Below, one piece after another: positions 1 through 9,485 of a stretch of 64,000 nucleotides of DNA. The translations under genes and the position numbers were made by a program. Every line of letters begins with the position of its first letter. The first letter of the stretch is position 1. Where the stretch lies: contig CM039129.1 of the NCBI GenBank assembly GCA_022036555.1, forward strand, positions 33,634,051 through 33,698,050. The letters run 5' to 3'. The notes under the pieces are model-generated. The model was given only the letters and a program-made list of their open reading frames with translations, did no database searches and was not told the DNA's origin. Source of the stretch: Microstegium vimineum. Its lineage: Eukaryota; Streptophyta; Magnoliopsida; Poales; Poaceae.

Positions 1-1125
1 TCCCTTTCCTTTGGCCCTAGGTCGGGATCCCCTTCAGTCCATCTTGTATTTGTTTTGGTGTCTGACGATTTGGTCTGGCCCTTGTGGCGCCTGAAAAGTA
101 TGTAACCTTCGCAAGGATTATTGTATAAGAATGTGATGTTTGTTTGTCGTTTTTTACCTGTGTGGACCTCTGACGCGTGAGGCTCGGGCGTCCGACTTTT
201 TTCAACTGGTTGCAAGAACCATGGTGATGTGCGATGCCAGCCCCCGAGTCTCTGCCCGGAGCAGAGAAAACGTCTCGTAGCCGTATCGTCTTTTGTGCGT
301 TCCCGCGCATCTCTCCGCGAGAAGGGGAATGTGAGCCGAACCATGATATCCTCGAGGCGGATGAACCATGGATGCTCGCCGAGTTGATATCGGGAAAATT
401 TGAGTGGGGTGTTGGTTCCCATTCGATAGGGTTCCGACTAGTGGCCCATGTCGTGGCTCACCCCAAATCGGTTTCATCTAGTACCCGGGTCCGTTCGTCG
501 GGTCCTAGGGGCTCGGTGCCTTCCTCCAGTGGAATACCATGAACCAATCATTCGTAGGGAATGGACTCAAATATGAAACCGGGAAATGACCTTAGCATCC
601 GATTGCCAGGCTAATGACCGCTAGCGTGTCCATTTCCTATTTGCCCCTCGCTCTATCGACCTCAGACGATCGTTTCGAACCCCGCTGGGTCGGCCTTCGT
701 ATCTCTGGACCGTAGCAGGCTGTCGGGGCATCTATAGCCCTTATCCCTTGGTCTTACGTGGACCCGGAGGCCGTCCCCGTTGATGTTGGTGTACGCGTTC
801 ATCCGATCTCCGGATGCGTCGGGTGAACCATGTTGGGGGTCGGGCCGAGCCCTGCTTGCGCTTGGGGGTAAGCGTGGCGTCGAGCCTAGTGTCCCTGCGA
901 ATGTCAGAAAAGATGTTTCCACGCGTGGGAGCATAATTCGAGCGAGAGTGGGCGAACACGGGGAGGAGATCGGGTCCAGGCAAGATTTTATTGAAAAAAT
1001 TGAGGAAAAGTAGAAACCAGCCCCCTTATCTAGCCCCCGAGCAAGATATGCGACCACAGGCTGGGCACGCATCTTGCTTAGCGCTTGGGCGCCGCGTCGT
1101 CTGCGCCACGTATATCGAATCTCTT
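1..1125 (-). other. 3' non-coding part of the gypsy element
   Basis: No convincing gene. On the minus strand the stretch holds CTCGGGGGCT-type purine tracts (around 1030-1045 and 235-250), which are usual downstream of integrase in Tat-like elements. No LTR start (TGTCGG...) is seen, so the 3' LTR is presumably outside the window. Confidence 0.6.
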
Positions 1126-2025
1126 CTAAAAGAAAGGTACATGCGGGTGTATGTGATAGAAACGACGTAGCTTTTTGATGTTCCAGATGTTCCAGGCGTT
1201 GGAGAAGACTTGGCTGTCGAGCCCCATGCTGGCGATCTTGTAGCTTCCGGGGCGGAGGACCTCCACCACGACGTATGGCCCTTCCCACGGCGGTGTGAGT
1301 TTGTGCTTGTCTTTGTTGCTTTGCCGGAGCCGAAGCACCAGTTTGCCGATGTTGAACTCGAGCTTGCGGACGCGGCGGTCGTGGTACCTCCGGAGGGCCT
1401 GCTGGTACTTTGCGGAGTGTAGGAGGGCGATGTCCCTTGCTTCATCTAGCTGATCCATGGCGTCCTACATATTGGCTTGGTTGCCTTCCTCGTCATATGC
1501 CTTGACCCGTGGGGAGCCGTACTCCAGGTCGGTGGGGAGCACGGCCTCCGCCCCGTAGAGCATGAAGAAGGGGGAGCAGTCGGTGGCTCTGCTCTGAGTC
1601 GTTCTGAGGCTACAGAGGACGGCTGGCAATTCTGCGACCCAACGGCCTCCGAACTTTTTAAGCCGGCTGAATATTCTCGGTTTTAACCCGTGCAGGATCA
1701 TCCCGTTGGCGCGCTCGACCTGCCCGTTCGTTTGGGGGTGCGCGACAGTGTCCCAGTCCACATGGATGTGGTTCCTGTCGTAGAAGTCTAGGAACTTTTT
1801 ACCGGTGAATTGGGTGTCGTTGTTGGTGATGATCATGTTGGGCACTCTGAATCGATATATTATGTCTGTGAAGAACATGACTGCCTGTTCCGACTTGATC
1901 CGGGTGAGGGGCGTGCCTCGATCCACTTCGAGAATTTTTCGATTGCGACGAGAAGGTGGTCGAAGCCCCCGGGCGCCCTGGATAGCAGCCGCACTAGGTT
2001 CAAACCCCAGACCGCGAAAGGCCAT
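1126..2025 (-). pseudogene. Integrase core and C-terminal part of gypsy element
   Basis: Continues the integrase after the frameshift. The core shows VPNMIITNNDTQFTGKKF (second Asp region) and HPQTNGQVERANGMIL (with the Glu of the DDE triad). It is followed by CSPFFMLYGAEAVLPTDLEYGSPRV. A stop near 1462 splits off the last segment (1458-1126), which holds DAMDQLDEARDIALLHSAKYQQALRRYHDRRVR and the SH3-like C-terminal part (LTPPWEGPYVVVEVLRPGSYKI). This enzyme would insert the cDNA; here it is split across at least three pieces. Confidence 0.9.
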
Positions 2026-3560
2026 GTGAGGGGGATGGTCTGTAGTGCTTGCGCGGGCAGATGAGTCTTATTAGCGTAGAACTGGCACCCTTCATAGGCG
2101 CGCACTACCTCCGTGGTGTTTGCTACGGCCGTTGGCCAGTAGAAACCTTGGCGGAAAGCCTTTCCGACGATCGTGCAGGGGGCTGCGTGGTGCCCGCAGT
2201 CTCCTGCATGTATATCCTCCAGCAGGCTCACACCCTGCTCCGTGGGGATGCAACGCTGCAGGATCCCCGCGGGGCTGCGCCTGTAGAGCTCTTGGTTGAT
2301 AATGACGAAGGACTTGGCGCGTCGCGCGATGCGGCGTGCTTTGTTCCTGTCGTCGGGGAGGCACTCCCGAATCAGCCAATCCGGGATAGGAACCCTCCAG
2401 TCGGGGGGAGGGTCGTCGTCGCCGGTCGGTGCGTCGTCCGTGGCGTCTTGTACCTCTTCGATGTCCATGACCTCCGCCGCGGTAGTTTCCGAAGTCCCAG
2501 CCTCGGGTTCCACATGCCAGGTGACGGACAACTTGTGAAGATAGCTGGCGAAGACTCCGGGTGGGACCGTACCTCGACTGGAAGCCAGTTTCACGAGCTC
2601 GTCCGCCGCCTCATTGTATCTTCTGGCGACGTGGTTGAGTTCCAGGCCGTCAAATGTTTCCTCCAGGCGGCGAACCGCCTGGCAGTATGCTGTCATCTTT
2701 GGGCCGTGGCAGTTTGACTCCTTCATAACCTGTTCGACTACGAGCTGGGAGTCGCCTCGCAGGACGAGCCTTTTGATGCCCAACTTTGTTGCTATGTGTA
2801 GCTCGTTTACCAGGGCCTCGTATTCCGCAATGTTGTTAGACATCAGGAAGAACATACAGATCATGTACTTGAGCTGGACCTCGAGCGGGGAGACGAAAAC
2901 CAGGCTGGCGTCGGCGCCAGTCTTCATCAGTGATCCGTCAAAATACATGACCCAGAACTCCTGGTTCTCCGCCGCCAGTGGCAGCTGGATCTCGGTCCAC
3001 TCGGCAACGAAATCTACGAGGACCTGGGATTTGATGGTCGTCTGTGGTGCATAAGAGGTAAACTCCCCCATGAGCTCCAGTCCCCACTTCGTCACCCTCC
3101 CCGTAGCCTTGTGGCTCTGTATCACCTCCCCTCGGGGGTAGGATGACACGACCGTGATGTGGTGGGCGTCGAAGTAGTGGGCCAGCTTTCTCCGTGTGAT
3201 GAGAACCGCGTAAAGGAGCTTCTGGATTTGAGGGTACCTGGTCTTGGTCTCGGATAGTACCTTGCTGATGAAGTATACCGGCCGCTGGACATTTAGCGCA
3301 TGGCCCTCCTCCTCCCTTTCGACGACGATGACGGAGCTCACCACCTGGGTGGTGGTGGCTATGTATAGGAGAAGGTCCTCACGCAGCGTTGGCGGAACGA
3401 GGATGGGCGCGCTTGTGAGGATCGCCTTGAGCTTGTCCAGGGCCTCCTGTGCCTCGGGGGTCCAGGTGAAGTGTTCGGTCTTCTTGAGAAGTCGGTAAAG
3501 GAGGGGGCCTCGTTCACCGAGGCGCGAGATGAAACGGCTCAAAGACGTGAGGCATCCCAT
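1860..3560 (-). pseudogene. RNase H, second RNase H-like domain and integrase N-part of gypsy element
   Basis: 566 codons. The first 150 or so contain the RT thumb and RNase H connection (LGERGPLLYRLLKK, FTWTPEAQEALDKLK, RPVYFISKVLSETKTRYPQIQKLLYAV). Next comes a second RNase H-like domain with the acidic residues visible in YFDGS, NNIAEYEAL, LRGDSQLVVEQV and NEAADEL. A second RNase H is a hallmark of the Tat clade. After a linker come the integrase zinc-finger region (HAGDCGHHAAP...C..C) and the first part of the core (AVWGLNLVRLL), where a catalytic Asp usually found as GxD appears as Asn. A frameshift near 1920 ends the integrase frame. Confidence 0.88.
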
Positions 3561-3566
3561 GACCCG

Positions 3567-4382
3567 CTACACCCCCTTCACGTTGCGGATTGCTCCCATA
3601 CCGGCGATGGCGGAGATTTTATCAGGATTGACCTCGATGCCACGCTCGAAGACAATGAAGCCGAGGAGCATGCCGCGCGGCACCTCGAACACGCACTTCT
3701 CTGGATTGAGCTTGACACGCTTGAGTGTCATGGCCCCGAACGCTGTCTCGAGGTCTGTGACCATGGTTTCCGTCTGTTTGGACTTCACCACGATGTCGTC
3801 CACGTATGCCTCGACGGTCGTGCTGATGAGTTTCCCAAAAACCGAGCGCATGCACCACTGGTACGTGATTCCCGCATTCCTGAGTCCGAATGGCATAGTG
3901 ACGTAGCAAAAAGAGCCAAACGGCATGATGAAGGATGTCGCGAGCTGGTCGGACTCCTTCATCTAGATTTGATGGTAACCGGAGTATGCGTCGAGGAACG
4001 AAAGCGTTTCACACCCCGAGGTGGAATCGATGATCTGATCGATACGCGGCAGGGGGTACGGGTCCTTGCCGCATGCCTTGTTCAGGCTTGTATAATCTAC
4101 GCACATCCTCCACTTTCCACTCTTCTTTTTAACTAATACTGGGTTAGATAACCATTCGGGATGGAATCCCCCTTTGATGAACCCAGCCGTCTGAAGTTTG
4201 TGGAGTTCCTCCCCGATGGCCCGCCGCTTCTCCTCGTCAAAACGGCGCAGGCGTTGCTTCACTGGTTGGGCCCCGTATTGGATCATCAAAGCGTGCTCGG
4301 CCATGTCCCTTGGTATGTCCGGAACGTCTGCAGGGCTCCACGCGAACATGTCGCCGTTCGCGCGGAGAAAGACGACCAGCAC
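3567..4382 (-). pseudogene. Reverse transcriptase domain of gypsy element
   Basis: Two consecutive segments (4382-3963 and 3962-3567) form one RT domain interrupted by a TAG where a lysine is expected (YHQI-stop-MKESD). Motifs seen in order: NPVLVKKKSGKWRMCVDY, LNKACGKDPYPLPRID, LSFLDAYSGYHQI, FGLRNAGITYQ, and the catalytic YVDDIVV box. The segment ends at a second TAG (NVKGV-stop-RVMGC), where CAG (Gln) is usual. The fold is clear but the reading frame is not intact. Confidence 0.92.
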
Positions 4383-4471
4383 CGATTCCTGCTCCGGATC
4401 TAGGGAGGCGCTGATGCGCAGTACTCGGTCGTCCGTCTTGGACGGGTCGAGGGAAATTTCTTTTACCGCCT

Positions 4472-5284
4472 CTAGGGGGTGAAGTTCCCCGTGCCTTTCG
4501 AGTCGACTCTCTCGTCACCCGCGGCTTCGGCTACCGCCGCTAGTTCCGAGCATCGTGTCGCAGCCATTGCATTCTCGCAACTGTCCACGTCATACTGGTA
4601 CGCCTCCGCAAGCTCGGAGGTGACCGTGATGACCCCGCGAGGCCCTGGCATTTTGAGCTTGAGGTAGGTGTAGTTCAGAATGGCCATGAAATTCACGTAG
4701 CACGGCCTACCCAACACCGCGTGGCAGGGCGCACGGTAGTGAGCGACCTCGAAGGTGAGGAGCTCGGTCCGGAAGTTATCCGACTCCCCAAACATCATGG
4801 GTAAGTCAACCTGCCCGAGGGGTATGGAAGGTTTCCCGGGGACGATTCCATGGAAGGCAACCCCCTTCATGCGAAGTTTTTTCCGAGGTACCTTTAGGGC
4901 CTCGAAGGCATTGTAAAACATGATGTTGAGGTCACTGTCCCTGTCCATCAACACCTTGGTGAAGCGTATGCCCCCTATGATTGGGTCCACGATGAGTGGA
5001 TAGCGTCCCGGATGGGTGATACGCTTCGGGTGGTCGCCTTGCCCGAACGTGATGTCGGTCTCCGACCAGTCGAGGAAAACATGGGCCGTCGGGACAGCCG
5101 TGAAGACCTCGTGCCGCTCCTGCTCCTGGCGACACTTGTGATCGCCGGTCCTCGAATTGCCAAAAATCATGAGGCATTTGTCCTCAAGGGGAGAAGGGTC
5201 GTTGCGATTTCTGCCCCCGTTTTCGACGATTGAGAGATACCTAGCCATCTTGTCACACTGCTGAAGAGTGTGTCTAACTGGCAC
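4472..5284 (-). pseudogene. gag C-terminus and retropepsin-like protease of gypsy element
   Basis: A 270-codon open stretch. Its middle (VDPIIGGIRFTKVLMDRDSDLNIMF) aligns by eye with the retropepsin region of Tat-like elements. There the active site normally reads like D-G-G-S-G-L-N, whereas this copy has DRDSDLN, so the catalytic Asp-Ser/Thr-Gly context is altered. Downstream are the characteristic VPGKPSIPLGQVDLPMMFG and AVLGRPCYVNFMAI segments. The protease would process Gag-Pol. This copy is probably inactive because the glycines are replaced and gag is broken upstream. Confidence 0.75.
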
Positions 5285-5401
5285 GCTGTGGTATGGGCAC
5301 GGCTTGGTGAGTATGTCATTGTAGTCGCCTCCCTTCCTCCCACCGTGGGGAGAAAAAAGAGGCCCGCGATCTGCCGATGCGACCGCGTCGTCGCAGCCGC
5401 A

Positions 5402-5986
5402 CTACGGCCTGCTCCTTGCCTTGCTGGGATGGGAGGTCGTGTCGATCGCCTCTCCGCCCGGTGTATAGGCCGCGATGACACCAGGGAGGAGCCCGCAGAC
5501 TGCCCGTCGCTGTCTTTTCTCGAGTCGCCGCCCTGCGACGCCGGGCCTCCCGAGGTTCAGCCGTTGGAGGTCTGGGAACCACGGGTCGCCCCGCGGCATG
5601 AGAGCCGGAGCTCCCGTTTCGCGTACGGGCGTGCTGACCCTGGAAGAGAGCGGCTGTCCTCCCGCGACCTGCGCCGCCACGTTGGCGAACGCGAAGTAGA
5701 GTTCGTGCAGGGACTCCTGAGTCAGCTGGGGTCCCATAAACGTGTCGAGCCGGTGCTCGAACTGAGGGTAGTCAACCTGCGGAACGACTCCCCCACGAGC
5801 GACTTGTTTCCCGGAGGGAGACAGGTGGAGGTGAGCCATGGACGCGGTGATGGCGTCAACGACTACCTCGGAGGATGCCGTAGGGCGATGGAGAGCCAGG
5901 TCGGCCCCCTGCCCATGGCACTGGAAGTCCAGACTACCAAAACAAACAATGGAGCCCGGAGCGAAATCAACGTGGCGATCAGCCAT
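5402..5986 (-). pseudogene. gag remnant of gypsy element
   Basis: The probable start is the ATG at 5986 (MADRHVDFAPG...), about 50 bases downstream of the LTR, which fits a gag start. The open frame covers about 195 codons, far short of the roughly 500 or more usual for these gags. No complete capsid domain or CCHC zinc knuckle could be seen. Frame is lost near 5400, and the next readable part (upstream of the protease) begins around 5284 in another frame. It looks internally deleted. The assignment rests mainly on position between the LTR and pol. Confidence 0.6.
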
Positions 5987-6019
5987 CTGAAACTCGAAAA
6001 TACGTGTGACACGCAAAGG

Positions 6020-6040
6020 TCCCCTACCTGGCGCGTCAAC
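6020..6040 (-). promoter_or_regulatory. Putative primer-binding site region of gypsy element
   Basis: Immediately inside the LTR on the minus strand is GTTGACGCGCCAGGTAGGGG. It has the GGCGCGCCAGGTAGGGG-type core seen after the 5' LTR in Tat-like grass elements, with one G-to-A difference (TTGACGCG). The priming tRNA was not determined. Confidence 0.55.
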
Positions 6041-7219
6041 TGTCAGTGTCTAAAATGGCGAGGTCTAGACGTCCAACGAGTAAATTTCTAAGCGTGTCGG
6101 AATTCGGATGTTTACGCTCGGAGAGCACGGAGATTTATACTGGTTCGGACACAAACGCCCTACGTCCAGTTTGCTGCGGAGTCGTGTTACCAAGCGCGGA
6201 GAGCTCGTAGAGGGGAGCTACAAGTTTTGGTGAGAGAGGGAAGGCGATTCCTAGGTCTCGTGCGTATGAGGTTCTTGGTTCTGGTGTGTGCTCGCGTGTA
6301 TGCAATTTGAGTGTGTGTGAATGAGTGTTGGGATGTCGAGAGAGAGATTGGAGGTCCATTCTCCCCCTTTATATGTAGGGAGAGATGGAGGAGTAGAGTA
6401 GAGATAGAGCGAGTGAACGTGGGCCCGACTTGGGCTGCTGCCGAGGGAGAGATTTGTCTTCATTCTGCCTTCCTTCCTAAGGAAGATTGCGCCAATAGAC
6501 ACATGTCCGGGTCCTGTTCGTCCTTGTGGTGTTGTAGCCATGCGCCTTGAGACCGGGAACTCCGTTGTTCCCTTACCTAGGCATGGGCGTGGGTTGGTTG
6601 CACAGAGCCAGGCACCCCCGCGTTCCGTCGTACAGGGCGATGACACCCTAATCCTTGTTCGAGTGTCCGTCGGAGGTATGGCGCAGGTGTAGTGCGCGCA
6701 AGTCGTCGGTTAGGCAGCATACGACCTTGTACCGCAGGGGGAAACATGGGTAGGCATGGCGCCTCATGCCTTGGAACCCCATCCCTAAGGATGGAGGGCG
6801 TTGTGGACCTTTTGACTATAAGGGCTAGGGCGTCACGGGCCCTCGGTGGTGGAAACATCTTTGAGGGCAGGGAACGTCACGGATGACGCCTCCCTGGCTC
6901 GAACGAGGCGGAAGAGTCCCCAAGGGGGGATGACATCACGGATGACGTCTCCTGGGCTCGAACGAGATGAAGGAGCCCCCGAGGGTAGACGACGTCACGG
7001 ATGACGCCACCTTGGCTCGGGCGAGGCGGAAGAGCCCCCGAGGGTAGACGACGTTACGGACAACGTCACCTTGGCTCGGGCGAGGCGGAAGGAGCCCCGA
7101 GGGTAGACGACGTCTCGGATGACGCCACCTTGGCTCGGGCAAGTCGAAGGAGCCCCCTAGGGTGATTTTGTTTTTGTGGAGTGCGGTAAATTGGGTACCC
7201 TATTTCTAGGTATCCGACA
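6041..7219 (-). repeat. 5' LTR of the gypsy element
   Basis: On the minus strand the LTR starts TGTCGGATACC (at 7219) and ends GACACTGACA (at 6041), so it has TG...CA ends. It is followed at 6040-6020 by GTTGACGCGCCAGGTAGGGG, which resembles the TTGGCGCGCCAGGTAGGG junction common in this class of grass elements. A TATA-like CATATAAAGG lies on the minus strand at about 6367-6376. The 5' part (U3) carries a five-unit tandem repeat at 6869-7163. Length is 1179 bp. The boundaries come from motif recognition, because the second LTR is not available for alignment. Confidence 0.8.
6869..7163. repeat. Five ~59-bp tandem repeats in the LTR U3
   Basis: About five diverged copies of a ~59-bp unit, each holding gacgtcacggatgacgcc-like sequence, then ttggctcgggcgaggcgg, then agcccccgagggtaga. 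Each unit contains an inverted pair of TGACG/CGTCA half-sites. U3 repeats of this sort are often enhancer modules; that role is inferred here. Confidence 0.85.
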
Positions 7220-7394
7220 GTGATTGTATTCGTAGGGCATGACGGTTTTATAAAATCAGCGGTGGAAAGCTTGCGTCGAAGAAAAAAGAAAAGGAGTCAT
7301 TGAAAGTTATATATGACTAGCCGGTAAGTTGTATGAAAACTTACTCTTATAAAATCCACGTCTGTGCGAGCATCTATAAATAACCACTTTTCTA

Positions 7395-7691
7395 TTTTGT
7401 ATATAGTGTCACAAGCAACCACCAGGATCTGCCCTCTGTGGATACTACGTGTGCGAGCACATGAGAGGAGACATGTCAGGATACATGAAGAAACCTTCCA
7501 AGAAAGATAAGGCGACGACCATCAATGAAAAGACGTTGTACGACATAGTTGAGGACGTGAGCCTTTTCCTAATCAAACAAGTCATCTCAACTTTTGGAAA
7601 ATATCATGATCATGATAGTGAATTAGCCAAGCCAGAGTATCAAGCGATCACAGAGGTTTATAGCCTAAATCTTACTCGGGGCGGTTTTTAA
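7395..7691 (+). pseudogene. Ulp1/C48-like peptidase C-terminal fragment (CACTA-associated)
   Basis: After a likely splice acceptor (tatatag at about 7400), the frame reads KQPPGSALCGYYVCEHMR (about 7410-7466). This is the Gln plus Cys active-site stretch of the SUMO-protease-like C48 domain carried by many plant CACTA elements. It continues for about 75 codons (KATTINEKTLYDIVEDVSLF...) and stops at 7691. The His and Asp part and everything N-terminal are missing, so this is a remnant rather than a host SUMO protease. The flanking CACTA terminus supports this reading. Confidence 0.75.
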
Positions 7692-7916
7692 AGGACATGT
7701 GCCAACTATTGATGTATATAGTGTGTGATACACTTGTAAGTTTATGTGTGTGAGCATGGGACTTATGTATATAGGGTGCCATACACTTGTAACTTTATTA
7801 CGAGCATGTAACTTCGAAGTAATGATAGATGTATGTATGAAATATTTAAATTATATGTTGCTATATTTGAACATCATCCAGTAAGGTTTACTAGTTTCAA
7901 TAACAATATATATAAA

Positions 7917-7955
7917 AATATATATATAATATAATATATATATATATATACAATA
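7917..7955. repeat. AT-rich microsatellite
   Basis: A run of (at)n with interruptions inside the CACTA 3' region. Confidence 0.8.
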
Positions 7956-8525
7956 TATAAATACCAAAAAATACAAATTGGAAAATCATTTGCACATACG
8001 GTTCACTAAGAGAACCGCCTGTGAAAATGAGTTTTTACAAGCAGTTCACAAGCAATCGCCTGTAGAAACGCCCCATTTCTACTAGCCCCCATCTCAGGTG
8101 GCGCTAGAAAACGCTTGTAGAAATGGGTTTAGAACCGCAAGTATAGGCTGGTTTTGTACTAGTGATACATGGTACTCTCGCTATTGCAAATCGAAAATGG
8201 ATTTTTGCAATTTATAGATACATGATTTTTACTACATATCTAAATGTCGCGTATACTTAGGTGAATAAGAAAAGTTGCCTAGAAAATCTAAAGCGGTTTA
8301 CCATTCAGAGCTACAACCGATAGATCGGATGCTCCATATACCTATCTTTAATTATTACGTGACAAGTGAAATCAATGATAGATCCTTACATAATTCACCT
8401 TTGGTTAAGGAGCAGAAATGTACCAGACTAGATGGTGTACAAAATACTATTGGCCTGCTGGGTATCCATTTGCATCCTTAGTTACAACCACATCTGGTAC
8501 CTTATTTACTGAAGCGGAGTCATAA

Positions 8526-8754
8526 GAGCATCTCCAAAAGACTAGCTAAATTCTTCTCTAAAGTTAAATTTGGTTATTGCTAAAGAAAAAACGTCTCCAA
8601 CAGACTATCTAAATGACTCCAAATTTAGTGATTTTCTATCTCACCTAATTCGCTCTCTACTATTAGATAGTCTACCTCACTAGCTATCTAACTTTTAGTT
8701 TTACAGAGTCACTAAATTTAGTTAATCAGTTTGGCTAATCTCTTGGAGATGCTC
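8526..8754. mobile_element. Tourist-like (PIF/Harbinger) MITE
   Basis: A 229-bp element with terminal inverted repeats GAGCATCTCCAAAAGA and, on the opposite strand at the right end, GAGCATCTCCAAGAGA (15/16 match). It is flanked on both sides by TAA (8523-8525 and 8755-8757), the 3-bp duplication typical of PIF/Harbinger elements. No coding capacity. Confidence 0.85.
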
Positions 8755-8877
8755 TAAGCCATGGCATTGTATTTTTTTTCTCCTTCAATTCTGGTGACCA
8801 GTGAGAAGGGCCGAATTATTTTGTTTTATTATTGAGCTGAAATTGAAAAAAAAATGTAGTGAGCAATAAAAAAATAC

Positions 8878-9110
8878 TACCTCTCTCCTAAATAGAGGTC
8901 ATTCTCATTCCGAGAAATTAATATTTTTAAACTTTGACCAATTATATATAAAAAATATTAATATTTATAATATATAATTAGTACCATTAGATACATCGTT
9001 GAATATATTTTTATAAATAATTTAATTGAAAATATAAATATTATACGTCCCTATAAATTTAGATAAAGTTAAGAAAATTTGAACTGCACACGTTCCATAA
9101 CATCCTTCTT
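8878..9110. mobile_element. Stowaway-like MITE, older copy
   Basis: AT-rich sequence starting ctctctcctaaatagaggtc and containing ttaatatttataatatataattagtaccattagatacatcgttgaatat in broken form. It clearly matches a second copy at 17019-17269 along most of its length. The right terminus is degraded. Confidence 0.65.
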
Positions 9111-9261
9111 TTTTTTTTTTTTTGGATTGAGGGAGCTCCCGTGATAATTGGGAAATTGACGTGAGAAAGCAGAAATTAACATCAGCATCAGCCCAATTCG
9201 GAGCATTCATCTGATCTGTTTTGCTTTTTATGGCGTTTGAGCCCACCTCATTCAGAGCCCA

Positions 9262-9412
9262 TATTATTATTATTATATTATTATTATCCGTTGGAGCCCC
9301 ATCACCGTCAGCCCAATTACCAGACGCAGTAGAAGTAGGTAGACCACTTCACTTCACTTCACTTTTCTCAAAAAACAAAGAAAAAAAACTTCACTTCACT
9401 TCACTCCACTCG
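9262..9412. repeat. Simple repeats upstream of the F-box gene
   Basis: A (tat)n run at about 9262-9290 and cttca pentamer runs at about 9345-9405, lying 75-220 bases before the ATG, probably in the promoter or 5' UTR. No clear TATA box was chosen. Confidence 0.7.
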
Positions 9413-9485
9413 ATCGACTCCACTCGCTCGCCTTCCCATCCCCAAATCGCCCGCCATCCCAAAACCCTAGCCACCGACGACGACC

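Larger units (their letters stand above)
1..7219 (-). mobile_element. Ty3/gypsy LTR retrotransposon (Tat-like), decayed, 3' end outside window
   Basis: The minus strand reads 5' LTR (6041-7219), primer-binding region, gag remnant, protease, reverse transcriptase, RNase H, integrase, then a long non-coding 3' stretch. The gypsy order (integrase last) and a second RNase H-like domain after the first suggest the Tat clade found in grasses. The frame is broken by at least three stops or shifts, and gag is much shorter than usual, so the copy is non-autonomous. The 3' LTR is not seen and must lie left of base 1 or be missing. The right edge ends in the LTR terminus at 7219, directly followed by CACTA-like sequence, which implies nesting. 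The target duplication cannot be tested because the other flank is outside the window. Confidence 0.92.
7220..8164 (+). mobile_element. CACTA transposon 3' fragment
   Basis: The right end at 8164 reads, on the minus strand, CACTAGTACAAAACCAGCC, a CACTA-type terminus. Inside it lie several related subterminal motifs (cctgtgaaaatgag, cctgtagaaacgcc, cttgtagaaatggg at 8015-8130). Left of this is a protease remnant typical of plant CACTA elements. The left part is cut by the gypsy LTR at 7219, so the gypsy element probably inserted into this CACTA copy. Confidence 0.75.

Noticed and set aside
662..1288. Long minus-strand frame near the gypsy 3' part (208 codons)
   Set aside because: Overlaps the integrase tail in another frame and has no recognisable domain; a composition shadow.
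2049..2717. 222-codon plus-strand frame
   Set aside because: Lies opposite the RNase H/integrase coding sequence; no own signature.
3471..4136. 221-codon plus-strand frame
   Set aside because: Antisense to reverse transcriptase with mirrored codon pattern.
5270..6091. 273-codon plus-strand frame
   Set aside because: Antisense to gag and the LTR junction; crosses the primer-binding region.
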